This document shows positions 59,673-64,000 of a stretch of 64,000 nt of DNA, in pieces; positions within the stretch are counted from its first letter, which is position 1; each line of letters begins with the position of its first letter. A program made the position numbers and the translations under genes. Below the pieces are notes generated by a model, which saw only the letters and a program-made list of their open reading frames with translations, ran no database searches and was not told where the DNA came from. The stretch is from CAWIHK01 sp963835935 (GTDB taxonomy: Bacteria > Bacteroidota > Ignavibacteria > UBA10030 > CAVZMI01), in contig CAWIHK010000005.1 in NCBI GenBank assembly GCA_963835935.1, positions 496,001 to 560,000 on the forward strand. Direction: 5' to 3'.

Positions 59673-62582
59673 ATGCGTAAATTGTCTTTTCTTTTTTTCA
59701 TCAGCATAAGCCTGACATTTTTTTTGTGGGGAAAAAACTTACCCACATCGTCACATAAAAATGTACTCCAACATCTTGAACAACTTCGACCATCCGATTA
59801 TCAGCAGGGTGAGGTTATCGTTAAACTCCGATCTGCTCTGACAGGCAATTTGCAAAAGTCAGCATTCGGACGAAAATCGATCGATAAAATTCTTCAACAA
59901 TATACCGGAGTAAACATAAAACCAATTTTTTCTTCGGTGAAGAATAAACATGCCCTTGATGGAGTCGATCTCTCAAAATATTACAGCGTGTATTATGCCG
60001 GCCCGATTGATGCTAAAGAAGTTGCAAAAGCTCTGCTTCGATCTGAAGACATCGAATATGCCGAACCGCGAGTGCGCTTGCGCATTTTTTTCCACCCAAA
60101 TGATTCTCTTTATGCGGCTCAATGGCATCTTCCGATAATTATGGCCGACTCGGCGTGGAATATAACCCAAGGTGACTCTACGATAATTATTGCTATTGTC
60201 GATACCGGTGTTGATTGGCTGCATCCGGATCTTGCCGCAAACATTTGGAATAATCCGGGTGAAATTGGACTCGATGCACAAGGAAGAGACAAAAGATATA
60301 ATGGAATAGACGACGACAATGACGGATATATCGATGACTGGCATGGATGGGATTTATATCAGGATACAAATAAACAGACTGACAACGATCCGAGGCCAGG
60401 TAATCCACACGGAACTCATGTAGCTGGAATCGCCGCGGCAGTTACGAATAATCACATAGGTGTAGCGGGTGTAGCTCCCAAATGTAAAATTCTACCTGTA
60501 AAAGTAGCGTCTGATGATCCTTCTTCCAACAATATCCCATTTGGTTATGAAGGGATTGCATACGCAACTTTGATGAACGCAAATATTATTAATTGCAGTT
60601 GGGGTGGTTCATTTTCTCTTTTTGGCCAGGATATGGTTAGTGCAGCAATAAACCATGGATGCACAGTTGTTGCGGCTGCCGGAAATGACACTCTCAATTT
60701 ATCGACATCACCGGAATATCCTGCATGTTACGATGGTGTGCTTTGTGTCGGAGCTACAGATTGGAATGATCAGAAATCATCGTACTCTAATTATGGATAC
60801 GAAGTTAGTCTATCAGCTCCTGGCGATATTATTGAAAGTACTATTCCAACAGCGGATGGTTCTTATGCGCAATATTCAGGCACATCAATGGCAACGCCCG
60901 TTGTTTCTGGTGTCGCGGCTTTGGTGAAATCGCTTCACAAAGATTATACTTCGGAGCAAGTTGCTGAACAGGTACGTGTGTCGGCAGATCCTATAGATAT
61001 TTGGAATGGAGGATTTCAACATAAATTAGGTTTCGGACGAGTAAATGCTTATCGCGCACTAACGGTGCAATCTCCGGCAATTCGAGTAAGCTCATCATCT
61101 GTTTCGGATTCAGTCACTGGAAACGGAAACGGTATGCTGGAACCAGGTGAAACCATGAGGATCTCTCTTTATTTTACAAATTATTTACAATCGACTTCAT
61201 CGATGTCAATATCGATCACGGCTGATCCGCAACTTGTCACTTTTAAAAACTCTGCTTATTCTGGTTCCGGACTTGGAACACTTGAAACCAACTCTGCCCC
61301 GATCACATTCGATGCGGTGATAAATTCAAACATACCGGAAAATTCCATGGTCGAGTGTTTCATCACAATTTCATCAGGATCGTATTCAGATTATAGCAGT
61401 ATTCAATTTCGCGCCAACCAAACATTTTTTGATCAGAATATTAACAACATCACAATGACGATAACCAGCGCCGGGAATATCGGCTATAACGATTATCCAA
61501 ATAATCAGGAAGGATCAGGTTTCATTTTTACTCCCACAGGAAAAAATAATTACCTATTTGAGGGAGCTTTCATAGCAGGAACCGATACTGTCCATTTAGT
61601 CGACTGTGCACGTGGTAACAATCAGAATTATGAAGATAATGATTTTGAGTCTGTTTCGAATTTCAAAATATCAACCCCTGGCTCGGTTGCCGATCAGCAA
61701 GGAATCGGTGAATTTGCAACAACTCAATCGGCATCGGCAAGAAAACTCAATCTCGATATTAAATACGCTTCATATGCCTGGAAAAATGCTCCAAATAATA
61801 ATAGTGTCTTCGTCAAGTATTTGGTCATAAACAGATCTCAATCCGTAATCACCAATATGTATGCAGGATTATATCTCGATTGGGATCTCGGTTCAGCCGC
61901 ATTCAACATCGCTGCTGTTGATACTACATTACGATTAGGATATGCATACGACACAGAGGTTGGGGGCATTACTTCTTATGTCGGCGTTGTAATGCTGGGA
62001 GACAAACCTCTTGATTATCACGCTATTGATAATGCAGCAACAGATAGCACAAATTGGGGACTATATGATGGATTCACAAAGAAAGAGAAATGGGATGCGC
62101 TACACAACGGTATTTCATCTTCTATGGCCGGACCATCTGACATCTCGATGGTTGTGGGATGTGGACCTTTTACTCTTGCGCCCGGTGATACTGCTATGGT
62201 ACCTTTTTCGTTTGTTGCAGATCAATCGCTTGAAGCATTAAAAGCAACGGCAACGCAGGCTCGATCACAATGGAACAGTGTTCATTCAATGGGAATTAAT
62301 AATAATTCCCTGCCGTTCGTCTTTAAACTTCATCAGAATTATCCGAACCCATTTAATGGAAGCACACACATACATTATGAAATCCCATCCGCAGGAAATG
62401 TTACCCTGAAAGTGTATGATATTCTCGGCCGTGAAGTTTCAACGCTGATTAATGGTGTTGAACAACCCGGTTTATATGATGTTGCATTTCCTTCAGGAAA
62501 AAACCTTGCTAGCGGTATTTATTTTTATCGGTTAACCGCAGCCGGTAAATCTGATGTGAAGAAAATGGTTTTGATTAAATAG
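59673..62582 (+). CDS. Subtilisin-like serine protease with T9SS sorting domain
   Basis: A 969-residue secreted protease. A signal peptide (about 1-20) and a fervidolysin-like pro-region (GEVIVKLRS at about 47) are followed by the S8 domain with catalytic Asp in AIVDTGVDWLHPD, His in PHGTHVAGIAAA and Ser in SGTSMATPVVSG. A Ca-binding-like DDDNDGYIDD loop is present. A beta-rich region follows, and the C-terminal ~80 residues are a type A T9SS sorting domain with HQNYPNPFNGSTHIHYEIP, VYDILGREVSTL and SGIYFYRL. The protein is therefore expected at the cell surface or outside, where it may scavenge peptides. Confidence 0.95.
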   Translation: MRKLSFLFFISISLTFFLWGKNLPTSSHKNVLQHLEQLRPSDYQQGEVIVKLRSALTGNLQKSAFGRKSIDKILQQYTGVNIKPIFSSVKNKHALDGVDLSKYYSVYYAGPIDAKEVAKALLRSEDIEYAEPRVRLRIFFHPNDSLYAAQWHLPIIMADSAWNITQGDSTIIIAIVDTGVDWLHPDLAANIWNNPGEIGLDAQGRDKRYNGIDDDNDGYIDDWHGWDLYQDTNKQTDNDPRPGNPHGTHVAGIAAAVTNNHIGVAGVAPKCKILPVKVASDDPSSNNIPFGYEGIAYATLMNANIINCSWGGSFSLFGQDMVSAAINHGCTVVAAAGNDTLNLSTSPEYPACYDGVLCVGATDWNDQKSSYSNYGYEVSLSAPGDIIESTIPTADGSYAQYSGTSMATPVVSGVAALVKSLHKDYTSEQVAEQVRVSADPIDIWNGGFQHKLGFGRVNAYRALTVQSPAIRVSSSSVSDSVTGNGNGMLEPGETMRISLYFTNYLQSTSSMSISITADPQLVTFKNSAYSGSGLGTLETNSAPITFDAVINSNIPENSMVECFITISSGSYSDYSSIQFRANQTFFDQNINNITMTITSAGNIGYNDYPNNQEGSGFIFTPTGKNNYLFEGAFIAGTDTVHLVDCARGNNQNYEDNDFESVSNFKISTPGSVADQQGIGEFATTQSASARKLNLDIKYASYAWKNAPNNNSVFVKYLVINRSQSVITNMYAGLYLDWDLGSAAFNIAAVDTTLRLGYAYDTEVGGITSYVGVVMLGDKPLDYHAIDNAATDSTNWGLYDGFTKKEKWDALHNGISSSMAGPSDISMVVGCGPFTLAPGDTAMVPFSFVADQSLEALKATATQARSQWNSVHSMGINNNSLPFVFKLHQNYPNPFNGSTHIHYEIPSAGNVTLKVYDILGREVSTLINGVEQPGLYDVAFPSGKNLASGIYFYRLTAAGKSDVKKMVLIK

Positions 62583-62950
62583 TGCCATTTGCCACCTCAA
62601 AAACGATTCAAAGCACCGTGATAGTCGCATAGCTGTCCCGATTTGTAACTATCCTCAATAATAAAATCTTCACTTTTTATATTTTTTCCTTGACTTACGA
62701 AGAATAATTTATTATCATTCGCATATAAAGTTTCAATGTTCAGCTTTATTTGCGTATATATTTTTCTTATTGGGCAACACTATAGGCAGGATTTGTAATG
62801 TGGTCAGGATGGCTATCAAGGATGTGGAGAGTTTTTTAGCATCCTAAAATACCTGCCGTAACTATAAAACATAGTATTACTTCCTCTTCAACGAGCCTGA
62901 TCTTGCTGATGAGCTTGGTAATTATACTTATACAAAGGAAGTGTGCGCCT
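62583..62950. other. Intergenic region before the last gene
   Basis: About 370 AT-rich bases after the subtilase gene. No terminator hairpin followed by a T run was recognised. It contains a promoter-like pair listed separately. The ribosome binding site AAGGAAG lies about 9 bases before the next ATG. Confidence 0.45.
62690..62718 (+). promoter_or_regulatory. Candidate sigma-70-type promoter
   Basis: TTGACT (62690-62695) and TATCAT (62713-62718) are separated by 17 bases, each one mismatch from the sigma-70 consensus. The start codon at 62951 would be about 225 bases from the transcript start. Bacteroidota often use a different consensus, so this is tentative. Confidence 0.3.
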
Positions 62951-64000
62951 ATGAGAGAAAGAAATAATTTTACCTACCGCCATAATGATGTCAGCTGTGG
63001 AAAACAAATTCGAAAAATAATTATCGGCAGTCTTAATTTATTCGTCGGGATAATCATTTTTACAATGTTACTCTCGGCAGTTGCCCTCTGTCAAACACGG
63101 ATACAAAAGAGTATTCGAATCAATCCGGGGATATCTACCGACGATGCACCGCCGACCCGTTTGCATTACAACGGTTATCTTCATGATCTGTATGTTGAGT
63201 TTACGATTACACCTGCTGATCAAGACTTTCAACCATTATTGTGGTTATGGTGGGCTCCTGAATGGACTGATTATTATGGGGTACCTATTCCGGGTCAGAT
63301 GGATGCAATTGAAGAATATAGACCGCAGCTTAATACGTATGTTGAAGAATATTTAGGTCAAGGATATTTTGCTGTAGCACCGGAGCATGGAGGGGGAATT
63401 GCAGCAAACTATCCTTATACTCTTTCATGGAGAGCGTTTGTCGATGGCATAAGAATATGGGGTTTGGGGATGCCCGGCGATAGTCTGATTTGTGATAGTG
63501 CGAATTTCGATGTTTATTATGATTATTATGACAATGGTATGCCATGTCATAGTTTTTGGAATGTATGTTGGGAATTCTATATTTTCAATTTAAGCACGTT
63601 CGACAAACCTCTAACAGATAGAATAACGCAGGGAAAGGTGAATGAGATTAGGTTCGATGGTGAAGTGATCGACCATAGAGTATCAACACCGCCACCGTAT
63701 TGGTGTCCTGTAGTCGATCCGGTAACGGCGACAATAATAAAGGGAGATAAATACGCCCATCTGTGCACGGAGACCGATACTGCATCGCAGATAACCGGGT
63801 TGGCATATCAAGAAGCATTATATCTTGAGGTAGACAGAGACGTACCCGATACAGCCGATCAATATTGTGTGGTTCAAACATCGACAAGAAATTTTACACG
63901 AACCGATACGGTTTATTATCTGCCGCACGATACACTTTTCGTTACCTGTGAACCGAAACAGTTATACACAGGTGATACGGCGATAATTCATATCCATCAG
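62951..64000 (+). CDS. Secreted protein of unknown function (N-terminal part, runs off window)
   Basis: An open frame of 350 codons from ATG 62951 to the window end without a stop. A signal sequence with a membrane-spanning stretch lies at about 25-48 (IIIGSLNLFVGIIIF, ending ALCQ). The mature part is rich in Trp, Tyr and Asp (LLWLWWAPEWTDYYG, VYYDYYDNGMPCHSFWNVCWEFY) and near the end has DTVYYLPHDTLFV followed by a beta-strand-like TGDTAIIHI, resembling an Ig-like repeat. No family was recognised. By analogy with the preceding gene it may carry a T9SS domain beyond the edge, but that is a guess. Confidence 0.7.
   Translation, partial: MRERNNFTYRHNDVSCGKQIRKIIIGSLNLFVGIIIFTMLLSAVALCQTRIQKSIRINPGISTDDAPPTRLHYNGYLHDLYVEFTITPADQDFQPLLWLWWAPEWTDYYGVPIPGQMDAIEEYRPQLNTYVEEYLGQGYFAVAPEHGGGIAANYPYTLSWRAFVDGIRIWGLGMPGDSLICDSANFDVYYDYYDNGMPCHSFWNVCWEFYIFNLSTFDKPLTDRITQGKVNEIRFDGEVIDHRVSTPPPYWCPVVDPVTATIIKGDKYAHLCTETDTASQITGLAYQEALYLEVDRDVPDTADQYCVVQTSTRNFTRTDTVYYLPHDTLFVTCEPKQLYTGDTAIIHIHQ

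Overview
The window looks like part of a chromosome from an anaerobic or facultative member of the Bacteroidota/Chlorobi lineage, most likely an Ignavibacteria-type organism. The evidence is a secreted subtilase ending in a type IX secretion (T9SS) sorting domain with the NYPNPFN motif, genes of families typical of that lineage (DUF2851, DUF6588), many signal-peptide-bearing outer-membrane barrels, moderate to low GC, and a PF06580/LytTR signalling pair. This placement is inference; no rRNA or tRNA gene was recognised. A ribosomal protein gene (rpsT) points to chromosome rather than plasmid.

Left edge (1-1140): the N-terminal part of a minus-strand glycoside hydrolase runs off the window, followed by about 0.7 kb without a convincing gene.

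Electron-transfer island (1141-17584): this is the most remarkable part. A plus-strand operon encodes an electron transfer flavoprotein (etfB, etfA), a membrane HdrD/EtfD-like iron-sulfur protein, a soluble HdrC-HdrB-like fusion and HdrA. A converging minus-strand operon encodes a second ETF, whose alpha subunit carries an N-terminal two-cluster ferredoxin domain, and a second membrane HdrD-like protein. Diverging from that is a group 3c-type [NiFe] hydrogenase operon (mvhD, mvhG, mvhA), a secreted papain-like peptidase and a hydrogenase maturation protease. Together they suggest flavin-based electron bifurcation or confurcation linking H2, ferredoxin/NADH, acyl-CoA or similar ETF substrates, and the quinone pool. 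The catalytic CCG cluster sites differ strikingly between the three HdrB-like domains.

17.6-24.7 kb: small accessory genes on the minus strand (GNAT acetyltransferases, two SAM methyltransferases, a DUF5714 protein, small membrane proteins), a REP-like inverted repeat pair, and an O-antigen ligase-like polytopic protein with a large non-membrane insertion. 24.7-31.4 kb: one giant hybrid histidine kinase with about 14 PAS domains. 31.7-38 kb: housekeeping and envelope genes (VOC protein, YdeI-like, PAP2 phosphatase, outer-membrane proteins, DUF2851, a TonB-C/parvulin lipoprotein, rpsT).

38-43.2 kb (plus strand): a GNAT, a type B carboxylesterase, a racemase-family protein lacking both catalytic cysteines, a radical SAM/SPASM protein and a lipoprotein alpha/beta hydrolase whose 5' end contains a perfect palindrome. 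43.3-44.2 kb: an ArsR regulator with a palindromic candidate operator, followed by a methionine-rich winged-helix protein. 44.4-51 kb: a seven-gene operon for an ABC transporter of the LolCDE/MacB type with a LolA-like protein, an outer-membrane barrel, and its own LytS/LytTR regulators. 51.3-55.8 kb: deoC, a C45-type amidohydrolase, a 59-residue HTH protein, a hemerythrin, a GNAT and a PfkB-family sugar kinase. 55.9-64 kb: a DUF6588 protein, a TPR/CHAT-like lipoprotein with lost catalytic residues, the T9SS subtilase, and the start of another large secreted protein that runs off the right edge.
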